A stretch of 64,000 bases of DNA from Armatimonadota bacterium (lineage in GTDB: Bacteria > Bacteroidota > Ignavibacteria > OLB7), in NCBI GenBank assembly GCA_020850315.1, contig JADZEY010000045.1:1-64000 (forward strand). Direction: 5' to 3'. Positions 9,101 through 16,737 of this stretch are shown here, in pieces; position 1 is the first letter of the stretch, and each line of letters opens with the position of its first letter. A program made the translations under genes and the position numbers. Under the pieces are notes generated by a model that saw only the letters and a list, made by a program, of their open reading frames with translations, ran no database searches and was not told the DNA's origin.

Positions 9101-11979
9101 CGGTGGCCAAAGGGGAACAGGTAGCCTTTATAGACCACACGGACGTAGTTGTCGCGGCCCATCACGGCGCGGTGTCGCCATTCTTCCACCGCCAGAAGCT
9201 GCGGCGCGGGGGGAATGTCGTCGGCTTTGTCGGCTTGCTCACCTTCGAACTGTTTTTTCTGTTCATCGGTCAGGTCGCAGGGAAGGCCCGGCGGTTCCCA
9301 GTTGCCACGGACGTTCATCCACGCGCCCAACGCGCTCAGCATGATGCGATCCACGTTCACCGGGCGGGGCTTGTAGTTGTGCATCTTGAAGTTGGCCGAA
9401 AGCTGCACAACATCAAAACGATCCACAGCATCCAGCGACATTCGGAAGGGGTCGTTGGCGTGCTTCGGGCGGCTGCGGAAGGTGTTGGTGCTGAAGTCGG
9501 TTTCTTCAATCCAGAATGGATCCATCCCGCCGGAGCCTGGGGTCTGGTATTGCAGGAAGTGTTCGTCGCGGGACCAGACGGCGCGGATGGTTCGCATCCA
9601 GGAATTCCCTTCATGCACAAAATCCACCATGGAGGCGGTGTAGGCCGTGCCCACTTTTTTCAATCCTTTCAGCGCGCTTGTGGCTTCTTCATCCACATCG
9701 GTTGGGGCGTTGCCGTCGTCGCGGACTCCATCGCTGCCACGCACAGCAAGCCGGCTGTGCCACAGCTCGAACCGCCCTGTTCGCTCGCCCGCAACCGGCG
9801 TTGTGGAGTGAGCCCACGCAGCGTTTTTGTTGGGACTGATAATCAACCGGAAGGGGCATTCGATTGCTGTTTCGATGTTGGTGGGCTGGCGTAACTCGGG
9901 CGTTATCTCAATGCCGGAGTAAGCTGAATCGGTGATACTTGCGTCACCAACTCCTGCCCCCTCGGCCGAGGCCACTCCCACGCCAACTGAGGAGTTCATA
10001 ATTGCCTCGTGCCAAACGGAGGTCCGCCGGAACCGTGCTGATTCGTACCGCTGGAACGCACTGCCAGCCGCATCGTCGGAATCGCTCTCCATTGCTATCC
10101 CGCCTCCCCCGCCACCAATCCGGTTGGTCACCCCTTTCTTGATTGCCTTGCTGACGTTCACCGCCGCCGCAGACTTTGCGCCAACCCCCATCTTCATCCC
10201 CTTTATTGCGTCGGCGGGAAGCTGAAGCAAACCAGTCCCGATGAAGCGAATCGTGTCGGGATCGCCAAGCGGGCGGCCTGCCGGCGGAAGGTTCATGTTC
10301 AGCTTGCGTGCCAGATCAAGAATTTTTTCCAGCGTGAACTCAATGTTGTTCATGCTTGCCGGAACCGTGAAGGAGATACGGCTGGGGTCGGCAATCCGCG
10401 CAAACACTGGCGGCGGCGGCGGGTTTTCTGCCGATTCGGAGTTGGGCAGATTGGGGTCGGTCTCAAAAAAGGCTTGCTCGCCGATGTTCTGCGGCGGGAA
10501 CACCAGCACGATATGTGCCACGCCACCGCTGCGAACCAATTTCCCCCCTTGCACGCTCAGGTTGTGCAACTGCACGCCCACCACCAGAAGATCATCGGGG
10601 CGGATGAACCACGTTGGCGCGGCAAGGGTAACTTCGGGGGAATCGTCGGGGAACTCTGGGTTCAACCGGAACGCCCCCATCACTCCATCATCATTTGCTT
10701 GCGTGCCAAGATGCGAGGCGATGCGGAACAACGCCGTTGGCGGAAGCGGGGCCGGCTCAACAATGCTGCGCCCGGTGCTGGCGGGCTGGGTCATTGCGGC
10801 CAGCAATGCGGGGACGCACTCCACTTGCTCAATCCGCCCGCCGCGTGTCTGCAGCGCAAAGCGTGCGCGGGGGCTGTCGCCAACCAGCGCGCTTCCGCCA
10901 TCGGTATGGATCCAGCGTGGCTGGCCGAACTGGGCCACCAGCGCGGTGGCTTCCTCGCGTTCGCCAAATGCCACAGCGTAGCGCGCGCCACGCAACGGGA
11001 GCGCAGCCGGAAGCATATCCTGGCCACGAATAGATGCTGCCGGACGAACCTGCAATCGTTCTTCGGTGCCGGGGGATTCGGCAATCAGCAGGTGGCGCAT
11101 TCCGCCACGCCCACTTTCGGCGGATTCGATCATCAGCCGGTCGAAGGGGCTTCCAATGGCGACGGTTTGCCACATTGGGTCGTTGCTGGGGTTCGGCTCA
11201 ATCGGCCAATTCCGCCCGCCACGCTCAAGCGAAAGGTGGCATCGGCGCAGGAACGGAGGGGTGATAAAATTCGGCTCGGTTTCATCGGGAAGGCGAAGCA
11301 TGGCGTGGTCGGAACGGAGCGTTGAGCCAAGCCCGCTAACTTCGGCGATGCTGTCGCCATCAATCGCCAACCGCCAATCGGGGGTGAAGCTGGCCAGCGC
11401 GCGCCCGTGGAAGGAAAGCGTTGCCGAACGGCCAAGCTGGCATCCGCCGTCGTCGCTGCGAAGCCCGCTGCGGGCTGGGGTTGCGCCCATCAGCCATGCC
11501 TCGGCGGGGACCTCGGCGTTGAATCCGCCGAACTCCATCTGGATACTCAGCATCCGCCGAAGCAGCCCCGGCCGGACGGTGATGGTCATGGTTGCGGGGA
11601 TTGTGGTTCCGGGCCAGCGGGCATCCCGCAACCCAACGCGAACAATGCCGGGTTCCCGTTTCAGATCAATCCATGCTTTCCCAGCAAATCGGCGTGCTTC
11701 AATCACAAACCGTTCTTCGCCGCCAAGCAAGAACGCAACGCGGCGTTCATCGCCAACGATTTGGAAATCGCCAACAAGCGTCCCCCCCACCGCCCGCCAC
11801 GACGGAATAAACCACGTTGCAGCAGCGGCCCCCGCCGCACCAAGTGCCAGCACACGCCGCCGCGACACCGCCGGCCCACGACCATTGCCGTGAATGAGTT
11901 CGCCAAGCGTGGCCTGCTCCGGTGGGGTTCCCTTTACCCGGTGCTGGAGTGCAGTGATATTTATGGTGTAGTTGGACAT
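6166..11979 (-). CDS. Giant uncharacterised protein (1937 aa) with Tat-like N-terminus
   Basis: No characterised family is recognised. Residues 39-59 (SRRRVLALGAAGAAAATWF) fit a twin-arginine motif followed by a hydrophobic stretch, after an unusually long 38-residue lead, so export or N-terminal membrane anchoring is likely. A poly-Gly run lies near residue 640. From about 1270 to 1600 the protein is rich in predicted helix/coiled-coil sequence. Within it two segments starting near 1421 (ELDTASVATTITTFKGHV) and 1520 (DLDESAITNKLTDFKTDL) are clear tandem duplicates about 98 residues apart, both ending in a VVGFL-D motif. The C-terminal third turns into Gly/Phe-rich beta sequence (IFGGGGFFGITLNPKG) and ends DPWAEYCAAFAAD. 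It precedes the 1565-residue gene on the same strand; the pair looks like one functional unit, of unknown job. Confidence 0.8.
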   Translation of the reverse strand: MSNYTINITALQHRVKGTPPEQATLGELIHGNGRGPAVSRRRVLALGAAGAAAATWFIPSWRAVGGTLVGDFQIVGDERRVAFLLGGEERFVIEARRFAGKAWIDLKREPGIVRVGLRDARWPGTTIPATMTITVRPGLLRRMLSIQMEFGGFNAEVPAEAWLMGATPARSGLRSDDGGCQLGRSATLSFHGRALASFTPDWRLAIDGDSIAEVSGLGSTLRSDHAMLRLPDETEPNFITPPFLRRCHLSLERGGRNWPIEPNPSNDPMWQTVAIGSPFDRLMIESAESGRGGMRHLLIAESPGTEERLQVRPAASIRGQDMLPAALPLRGARYAVAFGEREEATALVAQFGQPRWIHTDGGSALVGDSPRARFALQTRGGRIEQVECVPALLAAMTQPASTGRSIVEPAPLPPTALFRIASHLGTQANDDGVMGAFRLNPEFPDDSPEVTLAAPTWFIRPDDLLVVGVQLHNLSVQGGKLVRSGGVAHIVLVFPPQNIGEQAFFETDPNLPNSESAENPPPPPVFARIADPSRISFTVPASMNNIEFTLEKILDLARKLNMNLPPAGRPLGDPDTIRFIGTGLLQLPADAIKGMKMGVGAKSAAAVNVSKAIKKGVTNRIGGGGGGIAMESDSDDAAGSAFQRYESARFRRTSVWHEAIMNSSVGVGVASAEGAGVGDASITDSAYSGIEITPELRQPTNIETAIECPFRLIISPNKNAAWAHSTTPVAGERTGRFELWHSRLAVRGSDGVRDDGNAPTDVDEEATSALKGLKKVGTAYTASMVDFVHEGNSWMRTIRAVWSRDEHFLQYQTPGSGGMDPFWIEETDFSTNTFRSRPKHANDPFRMSLDAVDRFDVVQLSANFKMHNYKPRPVNVDRIMLSALGAWMNVRGNWEPPGLPCDLTDEQKKQFEGEQADKADDIPPAPQLLAVEEWRHRAVMGRDNYVRVVYKGYLFPFGHRASLIKVTERKFHNNKPGNPAYLRQHMYIIVREPEKSYLGTTITIPANGNTPLKQLDLEMPLMRLKLTTLVTPNIEDPKDSDIDGEGEKLFWVRVNGSDLLWQFEAEDFEGHIFNFTAPLIFVENGLKIVPAKLKKAVTNYDLGKQDGGFTDAARPSPKIEGSQVTFAPTGSKAGDTTFQTAEITFSAEVLTLDDRAKLGNCDAPLFYPIVKKVRIVIPSIRTIAGNKDPGQFEYHPVFLQYGMPALNDKGLPANGSHKNKGEVLFRTAEPANKMKVSFQTQGDKAGSLVKPNMAIAGLARKLGPVSGDVSILDDIANANFKPESFFGGGSVPVPDLDDILPLIFGCIPLSAILQAVGDFADELGLDAVPKFINEAMNTLESMLAKFQSMANEAQKFTDQAMGFANNAKSKAEQTVGGMVNQVNSVLNAASVAAGQLADIINAINTALDYLANNIYSVLEDIAELDTASVATTITTFKGHVNSVQTAFNAVSNLPSQAVGVRNQVVGFLTDITVALDCVLELNAIVAAAKKVVNDVIGSDDPADASDPNKDGIVAFFESLADLDESAITNKLTDFKTDLDALRNAFSAATHLPEELAGVKSAVVGFLQDVSNVLAEVLDKIDEFFAALDMLREQKVRFGWHPPLQDWGFESGHPIFIAKDGNKKADLFIGVEAGMHGGEGDSPYFQVECTLQDFTVDLIAPLSFIALHFEKIQFLAGSSIGADVNVKLRELEFIGPLSFIETLKDAIPLDGFSDPPAIDVSEKGIIASFSIPIPSIVCGVLNLSNISIGAGFTIPFIGDPLSVSFFFCTRDNPFMLTVYIFGGGGFFGITLNPKGIHLFEVAFEFGAGFSIDFGIAGGEVKVVAGIYFKMTTSTDPESCVITGYLHLTGRVYVAFVGASIELKLELTYESVSGKCTGRASIIVEIDVPLVPSIEIEYEEKFAGSNGDPSFLQMFEPFTLPTGKTVDPWAEYCAAFAAD

Positions 11980-11982
11980 TGG

Positions 11983-12142
11983 GCAGTGGTCAGTAGTCAG
12001 TGGTCAGTAGTGAAGAGGCTTTTCACTGTAGTCAGTAGTCCTTGGTCCTTGGTCATTGGTCATTGGTCATTAGTGAAGAGGCTCTTCGTTGTTCATCTTG
12101 GCATTCGGCAGTAGTCAGTAGTCAGTAGTCAGTGGTCAGTAG
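11983..12142. repeat. Composite heptamer repeat block
   Basis: Runs of TCAGTAG/TCAGTGG units (11983-12010 and 12106-12142) and TTGGTCA/TTGGTCC units (about 12040-12070) are interleaved with two copies of a near-palindromic core, TAGTGAAGAGGCTYTTC (12008-12024 and 12071-12087). It fills the gap between the 1937-residue gene and the Ig-like gene upstream of it. No reading frame in it is believable. Confidence 0.85.
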
Positions 12143-12155
12143 CTGTTCTTTATTT

Positions 12156-12190
12156 CACCATTCACCATTCACCATTCACCATTCACCATT
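12156..12190. repeat. Five perfect CACCATT heptamers
   Basis: Five identical head-to-tail copies of CACCATT end 4 bp before the stop codon of the Ig-like gene at 12195. The unit differs in sequence but not in period from the TCAGTRG arrays next to it, so the period of seven is the shared property. Confidence 0.95.
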
Positions 12191-12194
12191 TCCC

Positions 12195-13232
12195 TCACGG
12201 CCCGAAGCATGATTTCACCAAGTCGTTCAGGAGCCCGGCGGGGATGAAGTTATCGGAGACTTGCAGCACCCCGACTTCTGCCAGTAGGTCTTGGTTTGGC
12301 ATGTAGAAAGTTGAGCCGGCCTGCACCCCACGCTCCAAGTTCACAATCTTGATTGGCGGCTTACCGATCACCGGGCCTTTGTCGGTTTTCCCTTTGTAGG
12401 CAATGGTTGTGGTGCTGTCCTCGCCGATGCGGTCGGTGGTGATCGGCTTCCAGGTGAAAGACCAAATCTCACTTTGGCCCAGCGGGAAATCGCCGTCGGT
12501 GGCGGTGATACGCCAAGCGTAGCGTTGGTCGCTGCGGAAGCCACGGGCGGCAATCGGGAAGGCAAACAGCTGGGAGGGGATGCGGTCGCGAGTGAAGAAT
12601 GCCGGATTGGACATCATGGCATCGTAGGGTGTTTGCCGCCCCAGAACCTCCACGATTTTCATCTGGTATGTTGGCCGTTGGCCCGGCTTTAGTGGTGTTG
12701 GGGCAATCCAGCTAAAGACCGGAAGGCGGTCGTTCACGGTAGATTCATCGTCGGGGTTAACCAGCACCGGCGGGGTGACCACTTGGATCGGTTGATCGAA
12801 GCAATCAGTCCCCAATTCGGCGCGGGTGGCGGCATCAATCACCCGCACGCAGATGCGGTAATCGCCGGTTGGAGCCTGGCCAGTACGGAGGAAGAATTGC
12901 TTGTAGCGGTCGTTGTAGTAGTCGGCATCAATCGGCTGGATGTCGTTTCCGGTGACGGTTTTTATTCCCGGCGGAAGATCGAACACGGCAGTGGTGGCCG
13001 AGACGATAGGGCCATCTTTTGCTTCGTCGGCAGTGCCGTACAGATAGACCTTGATGGTTTGCCCAGTGGTGTTGGTTAGGCGTACCCGCCACAGGTCGGC
13101 AACCTTCAGTTGGTTTGGTGGTGGCTGCGTCAGCACAATGCCAATTTGCCCTTGTGCCTGAAGCAACAACGGGAACAGGAATATGGCCACCCCCACAGCA
13201 ATCCATCGGCGATCTATCAGTAATGCACACAT
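12195..13232 (-). CDS. Secreted protein with Ig/FN3-like domain
   Basis: The 345-residue product has a classical signal peptide (residues about 1-27, hydrophobic core VGVAIFLFPLLLQAQ). The first half is a beta-rich domain of unknown type (IGIVLTQPPPNQLKVADLW). Residues about 165-275 look like a fibronectin III/Ig-type module: a PPVLVNPDDESTV start, a central Tyr/Trp strand (FSWIAPTP) and a YAWRITATDGDF strand. Such modules are common in surface proteins of the FCB group. It is co-directional with the secreted gene upstream and the giant genes downstream, which suggests a joint surface function. No T9SS tail is seen. The specific role is unknown. Confidence 0.75.
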   Translation of the reverse strand: MCALLIDRRWIAVGVAIFLFPLLLQAQGQIGIVLTQPPPNQLKVADLWRVRLTNTTGQTIKVYLYGTADEAKDGPIVSATTAVFDLPPGIKTVTGNDIQPIDADYYNDRYKQFFLRTGQAPTGDYRICVRVIDAATRAELGTDCFDQPIQVVTPPVLVNPDDESTVNDRLPVFSWIAPTPLKPGQRPTYQMKIVEVLGRQTPYDAMMSNPAFFTRDRIPSQLFAFPIAARGFRSDQRYAWRITATDGDFPLGQSEIWSFTWKPITTDRIGEDSTTTIAYKGKTDKGPVIGKPPIKIVNLERGVQAGSTFYMPNQDLLAEVGVLQVSDNFIPAGLLNDLVKSCFGP

Positions 13233-13341
13233 GGCTTATGGCTGGTTTGATTGCGTCCGCAGGCAGGGATAGCGGGCCTGTGCTATCCCCACCCGCGCAC
13301 GCGGCAGAAGTAGTATCACTCACTCAGATCAGAAACACGAA

Positions 13342-15411
13342 CTACGGCTTGAAGACCACAAACTGGAAGGAGCTGGTAGTTTTCCCCCCCGTGCTGGAGG
13401 TGTAGAACGTGACCAATAATTTCCCGTTTGCGGCATCCACCTTCGGGATTGCGTATGGCGTTGCGGCACTGCCAGCCATTGTTACGTTGGTGGCGTAGCC
13501 GGTAGTGTTGAAGGTTTCACCGGTGATGGTTATCTCGAACTGGCTGTTGGTTCCGTTGTAGGCGCAGGTGAAATTGCCAGTTCCGCTGTTGATGGTCACG
13601 GTTCCGGGGCCAGCTGCGCCAGGGGTGTAGGTGATGTTCCCGTAGGCCAGCGGGGTGGCTTGCCGGGTGTTGCCGCTGTAGTCGCGAGTTACACGGCCAG
13701 TAACGTGAACCGGACCGCTGAAGTACCCCGCACGGCCACCGCCGTTGGTGATCGCCACAAGCGCGTCGTCTCGGTTGTTTTGGCTGTTGTTGTAGAAATA
13801 TCCGGCATTGCCGCTTCCAGTATTGAGCCCATAGACTGCCGCGCCAGTGCCGTTGGTTTCGCCAACCAACGCATTACCAGTGCTTTGCCCGTTGTTGATG
13901 ACGAAATGCCCAGCTTTGCTGGTTGCTGAGTTGGAAGCAAGTCCATAGATGGCTGTTCCGGTACTGCTTGAGTAACCATAAATACCATACCCGCCACTGT
14001 AGGCAAACCCAGCAACGCCAGCACTGTTGCCGGTTGTGCTGTTGTTCAGTCCGGCAACTGCTTGGCTGGCGCTGGTTCCGCCAAAGGAGAACGTGGCTGC
14101 ACGCCCTCCGCCATTATTGGTGATGGAGAAGAGATCCGTGACGCTGGATTGAGTAGCGGAATATGGAAGGGTCAACCCGGGCGGCGTTGCCCAGGCAATG
14201 GCGGTTCCGTTCCACGTTGGGACCTGGCCGCTGGTAGCTCCGCTGTTGCTGATTTTTGCCAGCGTCACCGCACCGTTGGCAAGGTCGGCAGTGGCCACCG
14301 CGCCGTCAGCAATTTTTGCGCTGTTGACGGCGTTTGCCACGATTGTTGGGTTTGGATAGGTCCCCGTCAAATCGCCGCCAGCCGCGCCGTTTGGAGGAAG
14401 GCTTCCGGGGATTACCCCTTTGGCAAGGTCATCGGCAGTGATAGATCCGTCGGCAACTTCATCGCTTCCCACCGCACCAGTTTTAATTGTTGGGTCAGGA
14501 TAGTTCCCCGTTAAATCGCCCCCGGCCGCCCCGCTTGGTGGAAGGTTCGCGGGGATTGCTCCTTTTGCAAGGTCATCGGGGCCGATCGAGCCATCAGCAA
14601 TCTCATCGCTTCCCACCGCCCCTTTTCCGATTGTTGGGTTTGGATACGTTCCATCCAAATCCCCACCCGCAGGGCCGCTTGGCGGAAGCGTGGAGGGGAT
14701 CACATTTGGAGCCAGTTTCGGCAGCGTCACCGATCCATCTCCCAGTTTTGCGGTTGTCACCGAACCATCCGCCAACTTGGCAGCAGTAATCGCGCCGTTC
14801 GGAATGCCAAGCGTTGCAACCGGGCCAGTTGGGTTTTGCACGCTGATTGCTCCATCGGTGTTCTGCACCCCTTGTATTCCGCTTCCGCCGGAACCACCGG
14901 CAGAACTGATGGTAATGGTTTGCCCTTCTTTGGTGATAGTGGTCGCACCGCCGCCAACCAGCGTCAGCGCGCCATCGCTGCCGTTCAGGCTGGTGACAAC
15001 ACCAGTGGCACCGGGTGCCAAACCGCCAGCTACATCGGCATAGAAGGCGTAGGGAGATGTTGTCAGCGGGGTACGTGGCGCAAGCTCGGCCTCGCCATCA
15101 ACCGACACGCCCAGAAAATAGGCACGGTTAAACAGAAGCGTTGATGAGATTGGAGTAGCCGAGCCAATAATGATGTTGAACAGCCCCCGAACAACGGGAA
15201 CCGTTTGGGTTTCGCTGAACATTGCCGAGCCACCGCTGGCCGATTCGTACAAACTGAGCCGGAGCGTGTGGTTTCCATCGCTGATAAGGTTGCCATTGGC
15301 ATCGGTCAGCAACCCCTGATAGCTCATGGTTCGTGGGGCTTGCGCAAGCGCCGTCGCGCCCAGTGCCAGCGTGGCAAGTGCGACGGAAAGAGTACGGCGT
15401 AGTGTGTTCAT
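13342..15411 (-). CDS. Secreted repeat-rich fibre-like protein
   Basis: The 689-residue product has a signal peptide (cleavage near residues 20-24, ALGATALAQA) and an N-terminal domain typical of secreted FCB proteins (MSYQGLLTDANGNLISDG). Residues about 195-390 contain three copies of a roughly 48-residue unit built on GGDLTGTYPNPTI and GSDEIADGSI, flanked by shorter D-G-S-V-T/AKL units like those of phage tail fibres and trimeric surface fibres. A Gly-rich region follows (GYGIYGYSSS). The C-terminus has a small beta domain and no T9SS tail. An AAGGAA sequence precedes the ATG by about 8 bases. A structural or adhesive surface role is the natural inference; ligand unknown. Confidence 0.75.
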   Translation of the reverse strand: MNTLRRTLSVALATLALGATALAQAPRTMSYQGLLTDANGNLISDGNHTLRLSLYESASGGSAMFSETQTVPVVRGLFNIIIGSATPISSTLLFNRAYFLGVSVDGEAELAPRTPLTTSPYAFYADVAGGLAPGATGVVTSLNGSDGALTLVGGGATTITKEGQTITISSAGGSGGSGIQGVQNTDGAISVQNPTGPVATLGIPNGAITAAKLADGSVTTAKLGDGSVTLPKLAPNVIPSTLPPSGPAGGDLDGTYPNPTIGKGAVGSDEIADGSIGPDDLAKGAIPANLPPSGAAGGDLTGNYPDPTIKTGAVGSDEVADGSITADDLAKGVIPGSLPPNGAAGGDLTGTYPNPTIVANAVNSAKIADGAVATADLANGAVTLAKISNSGATSGQVPTWNGTAIAWATPPGLTLPYSATQSSVTDLFSITNNGGGRAATFSFGGTSASQAVAGLNNSTTGNSAGVAGFAYSGGYGIYGYSSSTGTAIYGLASNSATSKAGHFVINNGQSTGNALVGETNGTGAAVYGLNTGSGNAGYFYNNSQNNRDDALVAITNGGGRAGYFSGPVHVTGRVTRDYSGNTRQATPLAYGNITYTPGAAGPGTVTINSGTGNFTCAYNGTNSQFEITITGETFNTTGYATNVTMAGSAATPYAIPKVDAANGKLLVTFYTSSTGGKTTSSFQFVVFKP

Positions 15412-15469
15412 CGTGCTGTTCCTTCTCTGGTTGGTGGTTTCAATCGTGATCTGTCTGCTGATCCTTCCT

Positions 15470-15503
15470 AAAAAGTACAGGCAGTGCCTTTCGGTTGGCC
15501 AAA
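15470..15503 (-). promoter_or_regulatory. Candidate Bacteroidetes-type promoter for the fibre-like gene
   Basis: On the minus strand TTTG (15503-15500) and TACTTTTT (15477-15470) lie 22 bases apart, close to the TTTG-N19-TAnnTTTG consensus of Bacteroidetes. It sits about 60 bases before the start codon of the gene ending at 13342. Spacing is slightly long and the last base differs, so this is tentative. Confidence 0.35.
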
Positions 15504-15746
15504 TTTTGATTGTCGGTTAGGGGTTTCGGCATGTTTTTTTTCGGCTTCTTCCCCCTTGTTTCGCCGCTTGGCCATGCTTTTACGCACCTATCCAAAGGGA
15601 TAACTGGTTGCCGGAATGTTTAGTTCCCTCCCCATTGCCACAAGAACTCAGCATGACAGTGGTGGTAATCTACAGGTGGGTGATAACGGAAGGGAGCGGA
15701 AGTGATTACAGAATTGCGCCGGCAGCACGGAATAGAATGTTCGTGG

Positions 15747-15924
15747 CTGACCTTATGCAAAATTTGGATGGTGAAAGATTGCCTGTTCCGTGGCTCCGCT
15801 CATACCCTTCGACAGGCTCAGGACAGGCTTCGACGGGGCCCAGCATGAGCGGAGAGTCTGTTGGTGGAACATCAACTGACCTTACGCAGAAGTTAGTATG
15901 GTGAACCATTGCCCGTTCCGTGGC
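15747..15924. repeat. REP-like palindromic element between imperfect direct repeats
   Basis: The 15412-15923 interval has no believable gene. Within it, 15794-15803 (CTCCGCTCAT) and 15845-15854 are a perfect 10-bp inverted repeat. They enclose a CTTCGACAGGCTCAGGACAGG segment well known as a dispersed repeat in many bacterial genomes, whose translation gives the artefact peptide ACPEPVEG. Imperfect direct repeats flank it: 15747-15795 and 15872-15924 share a CTGACCTTA ... TATGGTGAA ... CCGTTCCGTGGCT pattern. Decayed relatives of the element (a CAGCATGA core) occur at 15647-15654 and 26640-26650. Confidence 0.7.
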
Positions 15925-16520
15925 TACCGTTTCCCCGCCACCATCTCCATCACCACGCGCGGCAGCAGCCGGTGTTCAGCCTCCAGAACGCGGGCGGCCA
16001 ATGTTTCGGGGGTGTCGTCCGGAAGCACGGGGACTCGTTCTTGGGCGATGATTGCTCCGGTGTCGTACTCCTCATCAACAAGGTGGACGGTGGCTCCGCT
16101 TTCGGTACGGCCAGCAGCAATCACGGCTTGGTGGACGTTCAGGCCGTACATCCCTTGCCCGCCAAAATCGGGAAGGAGCGCTGGATGGATGTTCAAAATC
16201 TTCCCCCGCCACCGCTGAACCACACCGTGCGGAAGCCGCCGCATGTAGCCGGCCAGCACAATCAGCTCAACGCCGTGGCTGGCCAGAAGCTCTATCAGTG
16301 CAGCTTCATACTCCTTCTCTTCGGCAAACATTTTGGGGGAGAGGCGTGCCGTGGCAATGCCTTGCTGGCGGGCAAAATCAAACGCGCCGGGGTTGGGGTT
16401 ATTGCTAATGCACAGGGCAATGGTTGCGGCGGAATTGGCCGCAATCAACGCTTGGTGCAACGCTTGGAAATTTGACCCACGCCCCGAAGCAAACACCGCA
16501 ATGGAAAGTTGTTGATTCAT
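15924..16520 (-). CDS. purN: Phosphoribosylglycinamide formyltransferase
   Basis: Third step of de novo purine synthesis: transfers a formyl group from 10-formyl-tetrahydrofolate to glycinamide ribonucleotide in the cytoplasm. The product (198 residues, normal for the family) starts MNQQLSIAVFASGRGSNFQ with the phosphate-binding loop G-R-G-S-N. The active-site stretch HPALLPDFGGQGMYG follows, then GATVHLVDEEYDTGAI with the catalytic aspartate. I chose the internal ATG at 16520 because the family begins just before the first beta strand; the 19 residues encoded upstream have no counterpart. The gene stands alone, with the repeat-bearing gap downstream and a divergent outer-membrane-protein gene upstream. 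Confidence 0.93.
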   Translation of the reverse strand: MNQQLSIAVFASGRGSNFQALHQALIAANSAATIALCISNNPNPGAFDFARQQGIATARLSPKMFAEEKEYEAALIELLASHGVELIVLAGYMRRLPHGVVQRWRGKILNIHPALLPDFGGQGMYGLNVHQAVIAAGRTESGATVHLVDEEYDTGAIIAQERVPVLPDDTPETLAARVLEAEHRLLPRVVMEMVAGKR

Positions 16521-16737
16521 GCAAGGTTGGTGTAATGGTCGCAAAAAATACAACCTGCGAGGAAGAATCACAGCCAACAGGAGGAAAAATTACAGGAAAC
16601 TATGATCGGCAAAAAAAATGCGAGAGCCTAATTGCCAAAGGCTGTATTTTAGAATTGACCGCTATTTTCAGGCTGCCTACGTTACTATCCAGATATTGCT
16701 GCAGCAAGCAGCTTAACCATTCAACCTTCCTAACCTT

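Noticed and set aside
9025..9894. 289-codon plus-strand open frame
   Set aside because: Antisense shadow of the 1937-residue gene; sequence lacks any fold signal.
6065..12190. CRISPR array
   Set aside because: The repeats are contiguous 7-bp units with no spacers and no cas genes nearby.
13266..13289. 8-bp GC-rich hairpin between two secreted-protein genes
   Set aside because: No T-run on either strand; too weak to call a terminator.
15706..15909. Minus-strand frame containing PEPVEG
   Set aside because: ACPEPVEG-type peptides are a known artefact of translating the CTTCGACAGGCTCAGG dispersed repeat.
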